Shown piece by piece: positions 37,330 to 46,240 of a stretch of 64,000 bases of DNA. The notes under the pieces were generated by a model. It saw nothing but the letters and a program-made list of their open reading frames with translations. It had not been told where the DNA came from and ran no database searches. The translations under genes and the position numbers were made by a program. Location of the stretch: the NCBI RefSeq assembly GCF_035818615.1, contig NZ_JAYKZY010000002.1:374501-438500 (forward strand), in the 5' to 3' direction. This stretch comes from Sphingobium sp. CR2-8. GTDB lineage: Bacteria; Pseudomonadota; Alphaproteobacteria; Sphingomonadales; Sphingomonadaceae. Every line of letters begins with the position of its first letter. The stretch's first letter is position 1.

Positions 37330-38392
37330 CGTCCATGCATGTGAACCCGAGTGGTGCGCCGATCAGGACCAGCACTACCCGGGTCAGATGGTGGACGATG
37401 ACCACGCCCGGTTCCAGCGCCAGGCTGAGCGCCACCATGCTCATTTCAGCCAGGCCGCCGGGTGAGTAGGCGAGCGTCAGCAGGATGGGATCGAGGCCGG
37501 TCAGCTTCCCGATCCCCGTCGCCCAGGCGAAGGTGACGGCGAGCAGGATCGCCGTCGATCCGGCCGCCAGCGCCACGGTGCGCAGCAACGTCCTGAGCGT
37601 CAGCCCGGTGAAGCGACAGCCGATAGTCGCGCCCAGCCCTACTTGTGCTGCGGCGAGCGCCCAACCGGGAATGCGGAAATCCGCCAGACCGCTCATATGG
37701 ACGGCTGCGCTGACGGCCAGCGGTCCGACGAGATGCCAGGCGGGCAGGCGCAGCAATCTGCCGACCAGCAACCCCAACGTGACGCAGCCCCCGGCCCAGA
37801 GCAGCAGCGACCAGTCCGCCACCTCGCCCGTCACCGCGGCCGTTGGGCTAATGGCGACCGGCGCATGGTCCAGGCGGATCAGAAAGGGCAGGATGAAGAC
37901 GACCAGGAAGATGCGTGCGCCATGGATGAGGCCGATGGCGCGCTCGTCCGCGCCACGCTCCGCCCCCATGACCACCATTTCGGCGATGCCGCCGGGCATG
38001 CCCGCGAAATAGGCGGTGGCCGGATCGAACTTCGCAATCTTGCGAAAATAGGTGACGCACAGCAGCGCCGCGCTTGCCAGGAAGAAGGGGAGGGCAATGA
38101 GCGGAATGATCCAGTCGCGCGCCTGGACAAAGAGATGCGGGCCGAAGCTGCTGCCCAGAACCACGCCGATCACGGCCGCCATCGGGCGACGGGTGGCGGA
38201 GGAAGCCTGGATCGGCAGCCCCATGATGCTGGCCATGGCGCAAGCGGCCATGGAGCCGAGCACCCAGGGCAGGGGTGCGCCGATCCACCGGAACAGCGCG
38301 CCGCCCGCAGCCCCCACGGCCAGCGCCGCGAAGAAGCGGAGGGTAACCCCCGTGGCATTAGACCATGATCCGATCGGGACGGAACGGATCAT
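37316..38392 (-). CDS. AbrB family membrane protein (PF05145 type)
   Basis: The 358-residue polytopic protein has two related halves, each with an APLPWVLGSMAACAMASIMG-like or PAWHLVGPLAVSAAVHMSGL-like segment and a Gly-rich loop (FAGMPGGIAEMVVMGAERGAD; LAYSPGGLAEMSMVALSLALEPGVVIVHHLTRVVLV). Members are called putative ammonia monooxygenase or AbrB-like transporters; no substrate is established. AAGGA lies 8 bases before the ATG, but the start codon itself is inside a 16-bp hairpin. It overlaps the convergent TerC gene at the 3' end. Confidence 0.82.
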   Translation of the reverse strand: MIRSVPIGSWSNATGVTLRFFAALAVGAAGGALFRWIGAPLPWVLGSMAACAMASIMGLPIQASSATRRPMAAVIGVVLGSSFGPHLFVQARDWIIPLIALPFFLASAALLCVTYFRKIAKFDPATAYFAGMPGGIAEMVVMGAERGADERAIGLIHGARIFLVVFILPFLIRLDHAPVAISPTAAVTGEVADWSLLLWAGGCVTLGLLVGRLLRLPAWHLVGPLAVSAAVHMSGLADFRIPGWALAAAQVGLGATIGCRFTGLTLRTLLRTVALAAGSTAILLAVTFAWATGIGKLTGLDPILLTLAYSPGGLAEMSMVALSLALEPGVVIVHHLTRVVLVLIGAPLGFTCMDVRKA

Positions 38393-38400
38393 GGTCTAAT
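38357..38400. repeat. Perfect 16-bp-arm palindrome covering a start codon
   Basis: ATTAGACCATGATCCG (38357-38372) pairs perfectly with its inverted copy at 38385-38400 across a 12-base loop. The ATG of the leftward AbrB-family gene (38390-38392) and the next two codons lie in one arm, so the mRNA hairpin would hide the start codon. It may be a dispersed palindrome that landed on the gene start. Confidence 0.85.
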
Positions 38401-38438
38401 TCCTTGTAATCATAAGGTTTGTTGGATTATTTACATGC

Positions 38439-39746
38439 TCAGGCCACGAAGGGGAAGGCCAGCGCGATCATGCCCACCAGCGTCATGACGATGCAGACGG
38501 CGGCGGCGGGCAGCAGCGTGAAGCGCTGGTGATCGGCCAGGTCGATGCCCGCCAGGCTGACCAGCAGATAGGTGGACGGCACCAGCGGGCTGAGCAGATG
38601 GACGGGCTGGCCCATCAGTGACGCGCGGGCGATCGCCATCGGCTCGACGCCATAATGGGCGCCCGCTTCGGCCAGGATCGGCAGCATCCCGAAATAGAAG
38701 GCGTCGTTGGAGATGAAGAAGGTGAAGGGCATGGACAGCAAGGCCGTGATCGGCGCCATATAGGGGCCAAGTGCAGGCGGGATGAAGCCCACCACTTCCT
38801 TGCTCATCGCCTCCACCATGCCGGTGCCGCCCAATATGCCGGTGAAGATACCGGCGGCAAAGATCAGCGACACGACCGACAGGACATTGCCGGCATGGGC
38901 GGCGATCCGCTCCTTTTGCTGGGCGACGCCGGGATAGTTGACGATCATGGCGATGGCGAAGGCGATCATCATCAGCACCGATAGCGGCAGGATGCCCCAG
39001 ACCAGCAGGCCGAGCAGCGCGACGACCAGCACGCCATTAAACCAGCGCAGATGGGGGCGGCGCGCTTCGGGATATTGCGACACGCCAAGGTCGGCGATGT
39101 CGACCGCTTCGCGTTGCGGCATATGGACATGGCCCAGCCGACGGCGCTCCTTGATTCCGAACCAGAAGGCGAGGGCGAGCAGGAAGGCGAGGCCTGCGAT
39201 CATGCCGGGGATGAGCGGCAGAAACAAGGTGGCGGGGTCCAGTTTGAGCGCGCTTGCGGCGCGGGCGGTGGGGCCGCCCCACGGGGTCAGGTTCATGATC
39301 CCGCTCGTCACCATCAGCAGGCAGACGAGGTAGATGCGCTTCATGTCGAACCGTTTGTAGAGCGGCAGCAGCGCGGCGATCGTGATGATGTAGGTGGTGG
39401 ACCCGTCGCCATCCAGGCTGACGACCGCGCACAGCACGACCGAACCCAGCAGGATCAGCAGCGGGTCGCCATGGACCAGCTTCACCAGTCGCCCGACCAA
39501 CGGGTCGAACAGCCCGGTGTCGGTCATCGTGGAAAAGAAGAGGATGGCAAACAGCAGCATCACGCCTGTGGGCGCGAGATTCTTGATGCCTTCGATCATC
39601 ATGTCGCCAAGGCCGGCGGCCTGGCCGGCGATTACGCCGAAGAGCGAGGGGATGATGATGAGCGCGACCAGCGGCGTCATCTTTTTCGTCATGATCAGCG
39701 TCATGAAGGTGGCGACCATCAGGAAGCCGAGCAGGGCAAGGTTCAT
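38439..39746 (-). CDS. CitMHS family citrate/tricarboxylate transporter
   Basis: The 435-residue polytopic transporter has a family-typical start MNLALLGFLMVATFMTLIMTKKMTPLVALIIIPSLFGVIAG. Other characteristic segments are VSLDGDGSTTYIITIAALLPLYKRF, NLTPWGGPTARAASAL and FFISNDAFYFGMLPILAEAGAHYGVEP. CitMHS carriers take up citrate, often as a metal complex, with protons. It is first cytoplasmic-membrane step of a locus that also holds a porin, a binding protein and a two-component system. It starts 34 bases after the porin stop. Confidence 0.92.
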   Translation of the reverse strand: MNLALLGFLMVATFMTLIMTKKMTPLVALIIIPSLFGVIAGQAAGLGDMMIEGIKNLAPTGVMLLFAILFFSTMTDTGLFDPLVGRLVKLVHGDPLLILLGSVVLCAVVSLDGDGSTTYIITIAALLPLYKRFDMKRIYLVCLLMVTSGIMNLTPWGGPTARAASALKLDPATLFLPLIPGMIAGLAFLLALAFWFGIKERRRLGHVHMPQREAVDIADLGVSQYPEARRPHLRWFNGVLVVALLGLLVWGILPLSVLMMIAFAIAMIVNYPGVAQQKERIAAHAGNVLSVVSLIFAAGIFTGILGGTGMVEAMSKEVVGFIPPALGPYMAPITALLSMPFTFFISNDAFYFGMLPILAEAGAHYGVEPMAIARASLMGQPVHLLSPLVPSTYLLVSLAGIDLADHQRFTLLPAAAVCIVMTLVGMIALAFPFVA

Positions 39747-39780
39747 CGCTGCGTCCTTGGATAAACGGGAAAGGGGGGCA

Positions 39781-41265
39781 TCAGAAGGTCACGCCGACGC
39801 GGGCGCTGACGGTCTGGCCGTCGTCGCTGCCGGTGAAGGCACCGGCGCGATTGTCGGTGCGCCAGTGGATGCCGTTGAGCTGAAGCCGGGTGAAGCTGTT
39901 GAGATACCAGTTGACGCCCACCGTCGCGGCCCAGCCGTCGCCGCCCAGCACCAGATCGGTATAGTCCAGATTTTCGTAGCGAGCTGTCAGCTCGATCGCG
40001 CCCGGCCCGCCGTCGAAGGTGGGGTTGAGCACATTGGGCTGGCCGAAGCTGCCGAGGCGCGGGTTGTAGGGCGGCAGTTCGCCGGTCAGGAAGAAGCCGG
40101 TCGACAGGCTCCACGCCTTGCTTTCGAAATCGGGGCGATCACCGGTCAGGCGCGCGACACGGCGGCCCGCTTCGCCCATGACCCACAGGCGGCCGGTGTA
40201 ACCGCCCAGTTCGACGCCATAGCCGGTGGTGGAGCGCCCGCCGAGCAAGTCGCCGGTGGACACCCGCACCGCGCCGTTGAAGCGCCCGCCGATGACGGTG
40301 CTGCGCGTCAACGTGGTCGCGGCGGCGGACAGCGCCTCGTCAAAGCCCCAGGCGCCGACATGCAGCAGCGACCGGTCAGTCTTGATGGGATTCCAATGCG
40401 CGCGGGCGGACACCGTCCGGCTGTCGTTGGTCGCCTGCTCGCCGTCGATGCGGTCGCCGGTCACGCTGACCGAGGCATGCCAGTTGGGGCCGAACAGGCG
40501 GCCCATGATACCGATGCCGTAAAAGCCACGCTGCGGAATGATCGCGGTGGACACCGTGCTGCGCTCCAGAAACGGTGTGGAATCGGACCCGGTACTGCCT
40601 TCGAACGCGCGGTCGTTGAACAGATGCCCGGCGCGGATGTCGTAATCGACCTTGCCGCTGAGCCGGTTGCGCCAGCCCAGGAAGGCGGTCACGATATCGA
40701 CTTCATTCTCCGAAAAGTCGCTTTCGAACTGGTAGAAGAAATGCGGACCCACGCCGCCTTCCAGACCTAGGCGCAATGCGCGCATGCCGGTCGTGGTGGT
40801 GTTGCGACCCGCATAGTCGGAGCCGAAGGTCGAACTGACATCGACCAGGATGCGCCCACGTGGCTTGTAGGTGAAGACGCCGTCGGCGGATCGGAACACG
40901 GGCAGGCCCGCGCCCCATTCGGTCTTCACGCCGACTTCCCTGGCGATGGCGCGCGCCTGCGCCACGTCGATATCGGCCGGGCCGGGCGGCACGATCTGGG
41001 GCGCGAAGGGCGTGACGACCAGCGGCGGCGTGGCCTCCTGCTGCGCCATCTGCGGCGCGGGCTGCGGTGTCGGCGCGGTGGCGGCGGCTTGTGCGCCACC
41101 CTGTCCTTCCAGCCTGTCGAGCCGCGATTTGAGCGCCGCGATTTCGGCGGCCTGCGCCTTGACCAGTGCGGCCAGTTCTTCGGCGCTGGGCGTTTGGGCC
41201 AGGGCGGGGGTGGCGACGATCAGCGCCAGAGCGGCGCAGCCGGTGCGCAGAAACGAAGGGGTCAT
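39781..41265 (-). CDS. OprO/OprP-type outer-membrane porin
   Basis: The 494-residue exported protein has a signal peptide (MTPSFLRTGCAALALIVATPALA) and a short coiled-coil-like stretch (EELAALVKAQAAEIAALKSRLDRLEGQ). A phosphate-selective-porin-type barrel follows (GRILVDVSSTFGSDY...YDIRAGHLFNDRAFEGSTGSDSTPFLERS) and ends TVSARVGVTF. Here it likely passes citrate or another polyanion across the outer membrane. The ATG at 41265 overlaps the stop of the binding-protein gene by 4 bases, so the two are coupled. Confidence 0.88.
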   Translation of the reverse strand: MTPSFLRTGCAALALIVATPALAQTPSAEELAALVKAQAAEIAALKSRLDRLEGQGGAQAAATAPTPQPAPQMAQQEATPPLVVTPFAPQIVPPGPADIDVAQARAIAREVGVKTEWGAGLPVFRSADGVFTYKPRGRILVDVSSTFGSDYAGRNTTTTGMRALRLGLEGGVGPHFFYQFESDFSENEVDIVTAFLGWRNRLSGKVDYDIRAGHLFNDRAFEGSTGSDSTPFLERSTVSTAIIPQRGFYGIGIMGRLFGPNWHASVSVTGDRIDGEQATNDSRTVSARAHWNPIKTDRSLLHVGAWGFDEALSAAATTLTRSTVIGGRFNGAVRVSTGDLLGGRSTTGYGVELGGYTGRLWVMGEAGRRVARLTGDRPDFESKAWSLSTGFFLTGELPPYNPRLGSFGQPNVLNPTFDGGPGAIELTARYENLDYTDLVLGGDGWAATVGVNWYLNSFTRLQLNGIHWRTDNRAGAFTGSDDGQTVSARVGVTF

Positions 41266-42353
41266 TTGCGTTGTGCTCCAGAAGCAAGGATCGCGTTCCA
41301 TTCGCGCAGGAAGCGCTGCTGCTTGAGGCGATCGAGATTGGCGAGAAGCTGCGGGCCGACGCGCACGGGGCGGGCCTGAGCAGCGGGAAGGCGGCGGCCG
41401 CGAATGTCGCTACGCACCGGCCAGAGGCTGTGCTGGGCGAGCAGGGACTGACCCTGGCGCGACAGCAGGAAGTCGAGGAACAGCTTGGCGGCGGCGGGGT
41501 GCCGCGCCTCGCGGGCGATGAAAGCGATGCGGGACATCACGATGGTGTAATCCTGCGGGAAGATCACACCGATGCGCGGGTCGCGGCGTGCGCGCTCCAG
41601 CGCATAGGAGCCGATGACATTATAGGCGATCGAGAGCTTTCCTTCGGCCACGCCGCGCAACATCGGTTCGGTGGTGATCGACAAGACGGGCTTGGTCGCC
41701 GCCATCGCCTCCACCAGCGATTTCGTGTCGCCGGTGATCGCATAATCCTGCGTCAGATAGAGATAGCCGGTGTTGGACCGGGCGGGGTCGAAGGTCGCGA
41801 CCTTGCCCGTCAACGCCCTGCGGTCCTTGCGCAGCATCGCTTCCAGCGCGGCATGGCTGCGCGGCGGATTGGGAATCGCCTTCTTGTTGTAGACATAGGC
41901 GATCGGTTCGGCGGTGACGCCAAAACCCATATTCTTCCACACGGCCGACGGGGGCAGAGCGGGCTTCTCCGGGCTGGCATAGGCCTGGGCGAAGCCGTCG
42001 TTGATCAGCTTCACCTGCTGGTCCATGGCAGACGACCAGACGAGATCGGCCGATGGCTTGCGGCCCCGCGATTCCGCCACGAATCGGGCGTACATCGCAT
42101 TGGAACCCAGATCGGCATAGCGCACGGTTACGCCGGGATAGCGCCGCTGAAAGGCGACGATGACCGGGGCCATTTCCGACGTGTCGGCATTGGCGTAGAC
42201 GATGACCTGCCGCTCCGCCTGCGCGTCCGCGATCAGTTGATCGTAGGATCGCGGATAGCCCGTCGGCCTTTCCGCCACCGCCGTGGCGGCTGGCGCGCCC
42301 AGACTTGCCAAGGCGGCCACTATCTGAATAACCCTTCGCATCGACTGCTCCAT
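41262..42353 (-). CDS. Extracellular solute-binding protein (family 1 type), no cognate ABC genes nearby
   Basis: The 363-residue exported protein has a signal peptide (RRVIQIVAALASLGAPAATAVA), then a binding-protein fold with VIVYANADTSEMAPVIVAFQRRYPGVTVRYADLGSNAMYARF and NMGFGVTAEPIAYVYNKKAIP. The family usually serves iron or anion ABC transporters, but no permease or ATPase gene is present. It lies divergent from a TctDE-like two-component system and is coupled to the porin, so sensing the ligand for the kinase is a likely role. Met5 is an equally good start (GGAG just upstream). Confidence 0.85.
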   Translation of the reverse strand: MEQSMRRVIQIVAALASLGAPAATAVAERPTGYPRSYDQLIADAQAERQVIVYANADTSEMAPVIVAFQRRYPGVTVRYADLGSNAMYARFVAESRGRKPSADLVWSSAMDQQVKLINDGFAQAYASPEKPALPPSAVWKNMGFGVTAEPIAYVYNKKAIPNPPRSHAALEAMLRKDRRALTGKVATFDPARSNTGYLYLTQDYAITGDTKSLVEAMAATKPVLSITTEPMLRGVAEGKLSIAYNVIGSYALERARRDPRIGVIFPQDYTIVMSRIAFIAREARHPAAAKLFLDFLLSRQGQSLLAQHSLWPVRSDIRGRRLPAAQARPVRVGPQLLANLDRLKQQRFLREWNAILASGAQRK

Positions 42354-42444
42354 GTTCTTCCGTTTCTGTGCCGGATAAATCTGAGGGTCAGTTACGAAGC
42401 CAAGCTGTCATCAACCTTTCAGCATCGGGTGCCCTATTCGGATT

Positions 42445-43101
42445 TTGATGATCGAGGATGACGCGGCGCTGGCCCGCAGCATTTCCGCCCTGCTCCGCGC
42501 AGGGGGGCATGCGGTCGACCATGTCTCGACCGGCGAAGATGCGCTGTCGGTGGTCGGCAGCGAACCCTATGCGCTGGTCATCCTGGACGTGGGTCTGCCT
42601 GACATGGATGGCTTTGCCGTGCTGGCGGAACTGCGGCGGCGCGGTGAGAAGGTGCCCGTCCTGATGCTGACCGCGCGCGATGCGCTGGACGACCGGGTGC
42701 GCGGGCTGGACCTGGGTGCGGACGATTATCTCCGCAAGCCCTTCGACCCCGAGGAACTGGAGGCGCGTGTGCGGGCGCTCGGGCGGCGGCGCGGCGGCGA
42801 TCCGACGCCGGAACTGAGCGTGGGTCCGCTCACGATCAATCGTTCGACAGGGGTGGTGGAGGTGGCGGGCCGGTCGCTGGACCTGCGCCGCCGCGAACTG
42901 GCGGTGCTGGAAGCGCTGGCGACACGGGCCGGGCAGGTGGTGCCGCGCGAATTGCTGATCGGCGAAGTCTTCGGTTTCGACGAGCCGGTCGGCGGCAACG
43001 CGATCGAAGTGCATGTGACCCGGCTGCGCGGGAAGCTGGCCCCCGACGGACCGGGAATCCGCACGATACGCGGCGTAGGCTATATGCTCGATGCCGGTTA
43101 G
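42445..43101 (+). CDS. OmpR-family response regulator, TctD-like
   Basis: The 218-residue regulator has a receiver domain with acidic pocket IEDD, phospho-acceptor Asp in VILDVGLPDMDG, Thr/Ala in MLTARD and Lys in RKPFDPEE. The C-terminal winged helix (LDLRRRELAVLEALATRAGQVV...VTRLRGKL...IRTIRGVGYML) binds DNA. The family start MRILMIEDD is here IRILMIEDD with no ATG, GTG or TTG before it, so the annotated TTG/ATG (42445/42448) cuts the first strand short. The kinase gene overlaps its 3' end by 11 bases. It likely controls the divergent porin and citrate genes. Confidence 0.9.
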   Translation: MMIEDDAALARSISALLRAGGHAVDHVSTGEDALSVVGSEPYALVILDVGLPDMDGFAVLAELRRRGEKVPVLMLTARDALDDRVRGLDLGADDYLRKPFDPEELEARVRALGRRRGGDPTPELSVGPLTINRSTGVVEVAGRSLDLRRRELAVLEALATRAGQVVPRELLIGEVFGFDEPVGGNAIEVHVTRLRGKLAPDGPGIRTIRGVGYMLDAG

Positions 43102-44485
43102 AGGCGCGGGTAAGGCGCGCGCGATCGCGCTGCGGACCCGGTTGCTCGCGGCTATGCTGGGGCCGTTGCTGGGGGCGGCCACGATCATCGGTATCGGCGG
43201 GGCGACCCTTATTTCGGACGTGGTGCGCCGGACCAACGACCGGGTGCTGGGCGGCGCGCTGGGCGCGATTGCCGAAACGGTGCAGGTGGAACGGGGCGAA
43301 GTGACGCTGGACCTGCCGCCGGCCGCTTTCGGCATGCTGGAAAATAGCGAGCGGGACAATGTCTATTATCGCATCGCGGTCGGCGCTGAATTGCTGACCG
43401 GCTATGCCGATCTGCCTGCGCCCGATCCCGCGACGATGAGCGTGGACCAGCCGCGCTTCCGCTTCGCGCGCTATCGCGACCAGGGCATCCGTATCGCGGA
43501 AGTCAAACGCATGCTGCCCCGGATCGAACGGCCCGTCATCATCCAGGTTGCCGAGACGCTGGACAATCGCAAGACGCTCGCCGGGCAGTTGACCATCGCG
43601 TTGCTGCTCGGCGAAGTCGCGCTGGTCGGCGTCGCGGTACTGCTGCTGCGCCCCGCTTTGGGATGGAGCCTGCGGCCGCTGGCGCGCCTGCGCCGGTCGG
43701 TCGAGGCGCGGGATTCGAGCGCGCGACCCGACTTTTCGCCGCTCGATGCGGGGCCGCTGCCCAATGAATTGCGTCCGCTCGCCACCGCTTTCGACCACCT
43801 GCTGGCGCAGCTCGACAAGGCGACCGGTGGCGTGCGCCGCTTTACCGCCGACGCCTCGCATCAGATGCGCACGCCCCTGTCGGTGCTCAAGGTTCAGGTC
43901 GAATTGGCGCGGCGCGGGTCGTCGGCTGCGCTGGACGAAATTGCCGACGCGGTCCAGCGGCTGGAACGGCTGGTGACGCAGTTGCTGGCGCTCGCCCGCG
44001 CCGAAGAAGGCGGCGTGTCCCCGCCGCTCGAAGCGGTCGACCTGAAGGAGGTCAGCAGCGCCGTCATCAGCCGCCTCATCAACCAGGCGATCCAGGCGGA
44101 TGTGGAACTCAATCTGGATGCGGACGAACGGCGCTATCTGGTCCAGGCCCACCGCACTTTGGTGTTCGAGATCGTGGCGAACCTCATCGACAACGGCATC
44201 CGCTATAATCGGCGTGGCGGTGCGGTGACAGTTTCCCTGTCGCATGATGCGGGCCGGATATCCCTGACTGTGAGCGACGATGGACCCGGCATTGCACCCG
44301 AATTTCATGACAAGGTGTTCGAGCGATTCTTCCGCGCGACGGGCCCCCATGGTGCGGAGGGAACAGGGCTGGGCCTTGCCATCGTCCAGTCCGCCGCGTC
44401 GCGCATGGGCGCCCGCGTCATGATCGCGTCGCCCGGCCCGGGCACCCGCATTACGGTCATTTTTGCGGCCGATAGCCAGCAATAG
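43091..44485 (+). CDS. Sensor histidine kinase, TctE-like
   Basis: The 464-residue membrane kinase has a first helix (LLAAMLGPLLGAATIIGIGG), then a periplasmic 2CSK_N-type sensor domain at about residues 45-170 and a second helix (LTIALLLGEVALVGVAVLLL). HAMP-like sequence leads to the phospho-accepting SHQMRTPLSVLKVQ and the ATP-binding NLIDNGIRYN, DDGPGI and GTGLGL boxes. It phosphorylates the co-encoded regulator. TctE kinases sense tricarboxylates, often through a periplasmic binding protein; the divergent orphan binding protein fits that part. Confidence 0.92.
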   Translation: MPVRGAGKARAIALRTRLLAAMLGPLLGAATIIGIGGATLISDVVRRTNDRVLGGALGAIAETVQVERGEVTLDLPPAAFGMLENSERDNVYYRIAVGAELLTGYADLPAPDPATMSVDQPRFRFARYRDQGIRIAEVKRMLPRIERPVIIQVAETLDNRKTLAGQLTIALLLGEVALVGVAVLLLRPALGWSLRPLARLRRSVEARDSSARPDFSPLDAGPLPNELRPLATAFDHLLAQLDKATGGVRRFTADASHQMRTPLSVLKVQVELARRGSSAALDEIADAVQRLERLVTQLLALARAEEGGVSPPLEAVDLKEVSSAVISRLINQAIQADVELNLDADERRYLVQAHRTLVFEIVANLIDNGIRYNRRGGAVTVSLSHDAGRISLTVSDDGPGIAPEFHDKVFERFFRATGPHGAEGTGLGLAIVQSAASRMGARVMIASPGPGTRITVIFAADSQQ

Positions 44486-44567
44486 GGCGCGGCGAAGACC
44501 CGAACTTCATTTCCCCCTGGGTCCAAAAATGCTTTAGGCTCCCCTCATTCTGAAACGGAGGGTTGGT

Positions 44568-46199
44568 TTGGAAACAGTTTCTATCGTGCTTTTTCTTCTG
44601 CTGGCAGTGGTCGTCAGCGGGGCGATTTCCCGAATGCTGCCCATATCCATTCCAACGCCATTGGTGCAGATCCTGCTGGGCGCGGTCATCGGCCTGTCGA
44701 CCTCGCATCGTGTCGATCTCAATCCCGAACTGTTCCTGTTCCTGTTCCTGCCGCCACTCCTGTTTCTGGATGGTTGGCGCATTCCCAAGGACGAACTGCT
44801 CAAGGACGTTTCGACCGTGGTTGAACTGGCGCTAGGCCTGGTTCTTCTTACCGTCGTCGGCATGGGCTTCTTCATCCACTGGATGATCCCTGCCATGCCG
44901 CTCGCCGTCGCCTTCGCGCTGGCCGCGGTGGTGTCCCCGACCGATCCGATCGCCGTGTCCGCCATCGCCGCGCGCGTGCCCATCCCCAAACGCATGATGC
45001 ATATATTGGAGGGCGAATCGTTGCTGAACGATGCGTCCGGCCTCGTCTGCCTGCGCTTTGCGATCACGGCCGCCCTGACCGGCAGCTTCTCCGCCGGAAC
45101 GGCTGCGCTGAATTTCCTTTGGGTGGCGGGAGCAGGCATCGCAATCGGCGTGGCGGTCACGCTCGTCGTTTCGCGCGTCAAGGCCTGGGTGACGAAGCGC
45201 TGGGGCGAGGATATCGGATCGCAGATCCTCGTCAGCCTCCTCATCCCGTTTGGTTCCTACATGCTGGCTGAACATGTCCATGCATCGGGCATCCTGGCGG
45301 CGGTGGCGGCCGGCGTCACGATGACCTTCGCGGAAATTTCGCGTCAGGCCATGGCCGTCACCCGGATGCGGCGCAATTCGGTGTGGGACACGATCCAGTT
45401 CACGCTCAACGGCATCATCTTTGTGCTGCTGGGCGAACAATTGCCCGCCATTCTGGAGGGCGCACGCAATACGGTATCCTTGACCGGCCATGCCTCACCC
45501 TGGTGGCTGGCCATCTATACAGGCGCGATTGTTGCGGGCCTCGCCCTTCTGCGGTTCGGCTGGGTCTGGGCTTCGCTCCACCTGACCATCTTGCGCAAGG
45601 CGGAACGCGGTGTCGGCATGCAAGGCCCCAACTGGCGGCTGGTGGCTGCGACATCGGTCGCAGGCGTGCGCGGCGCGATCACGCTGGCGGGCGTTCTCAC
45701 CCTGCCGCTGGTGATGAACGACGGCACGGATTTCCCGGCGCGTGATCTGGCCATCTTTCTGGCTGCCGGCGTGATCGTGGTGTCTCTGATCGTCGCCAGC
45801 ATCAGCTTGCCCGTGCTGCTCAACGGCCTGACCATGCCACCGGAGCCATCGAAGCAGGCCGAGGAGGATCGCGCCAGGATCGCCACAGCCCAAGCGGCGA
45901 TCCGCGCGATCGAACGGCGGCAGCATGCTCTGGCGGAGGATCATGGCGAAGCCGACATCTATGCCACGGCAGGCGGCAGGGTCATGGACCGTTATCGCGA
46001 ACGTATCGAAGGATTGAGTGGCCAACAGGCCGATGAGATGCGCGCGGGCAATCGCCTGGTCAGCGAATTGAGCCTGGTCGGGGTCAAGGCGGAGCGCGCG
46101 GCATTGGCCACGCTCATCCGCGATCGTAGGTTGGGGAGCGAGGTCGCCCGTAAGCTGACGCGCGAACTCGATCTGGCGGAAGCCCGCTATCGTGGATGA
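44568..46199 (+). CDS. Na+/H+ antiporter (CPA1 family)
   Basis: The 543-residue inner-membrane antiporter has 12 or so helices, the ion-site motif VVSPTDPIAVSAIAARV and the following LEGESLLNDASGLVCLRFAI. ATSVAGVRGAITLAGVLTLPL lies near the end of the membrane domain. A 130-residue soluble helical tail follows (EDRARIATAQAAIRAIERRQHALAEDH). It exchanges Na+ or K+ for protons in pH and salt balance. It starts with TTG at 44568, with GGAGG about 6 bases upstream. It is convergent with the EF-hand gene, with a shared terminator between. Confidence 0.9.
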   Translation: METVSIVLFLLLAVVVSGAISRMLPISIPTPLVQILLGAVIGLSTSHRVDLNPELFLFLFLPPLLFLDGWRIPKDELLKDVSTVVELALGLVLLTVVGMGFFIHWMIPAMPLAVAFALAAVVSPTDPIAVSAIAARVPIPKRMMHILEGESLLNDASGLVCLRFAITAALTGSFSAGTAALNFLWVAGAGIAIGVAVTLVVSRVKAWVTKRWGEDIGSQILVSLLIPFGSYMLAEHVHASGILAAVAAGVTMTFAEISRQAMAVTRMRRNSVWDTIQFTLNGIIFVLLGEQLPAILEGARNTVSLTGHASPWWLAIYTGAIVAGLALLRFGWVWASLHLTILRKAERGVGMQGPNWRLVAATSVAGVRGAITLAGVLTLPLVMNDGTDFPARDLAIFLAAGVIVVSLIVASISLPVLLNGLTMPPEPSKQAEEDRARIATAQAAIRAIERRQHALAEDHGEADIYATAGGRVMDRYRERIEGLSGQQADEMRAGNRLVSELSLVGVKAERAALATLIRDRRLGSEVARKLTRELDLAEARYRG

Positions 46200-46230
46200 A
46201 CGGGCGGGGCGTTAATCTGCCCCGCCCGTT
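46199..46230. terminator. Bidirectional terminator between antiporter and EF-hand genes
   Basis: A perfect 12-bp G-C-rich stem AACGGGCGGGGC/GCCCCGCCCGTT (46199-46210 with 46219-46230) has an 8-base loop. It sits between two convergent stops. Only a short T-run follows on the plus strand. Confidence 0.75.
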
Positions 46231-46240
46231 TCAGGCGATC

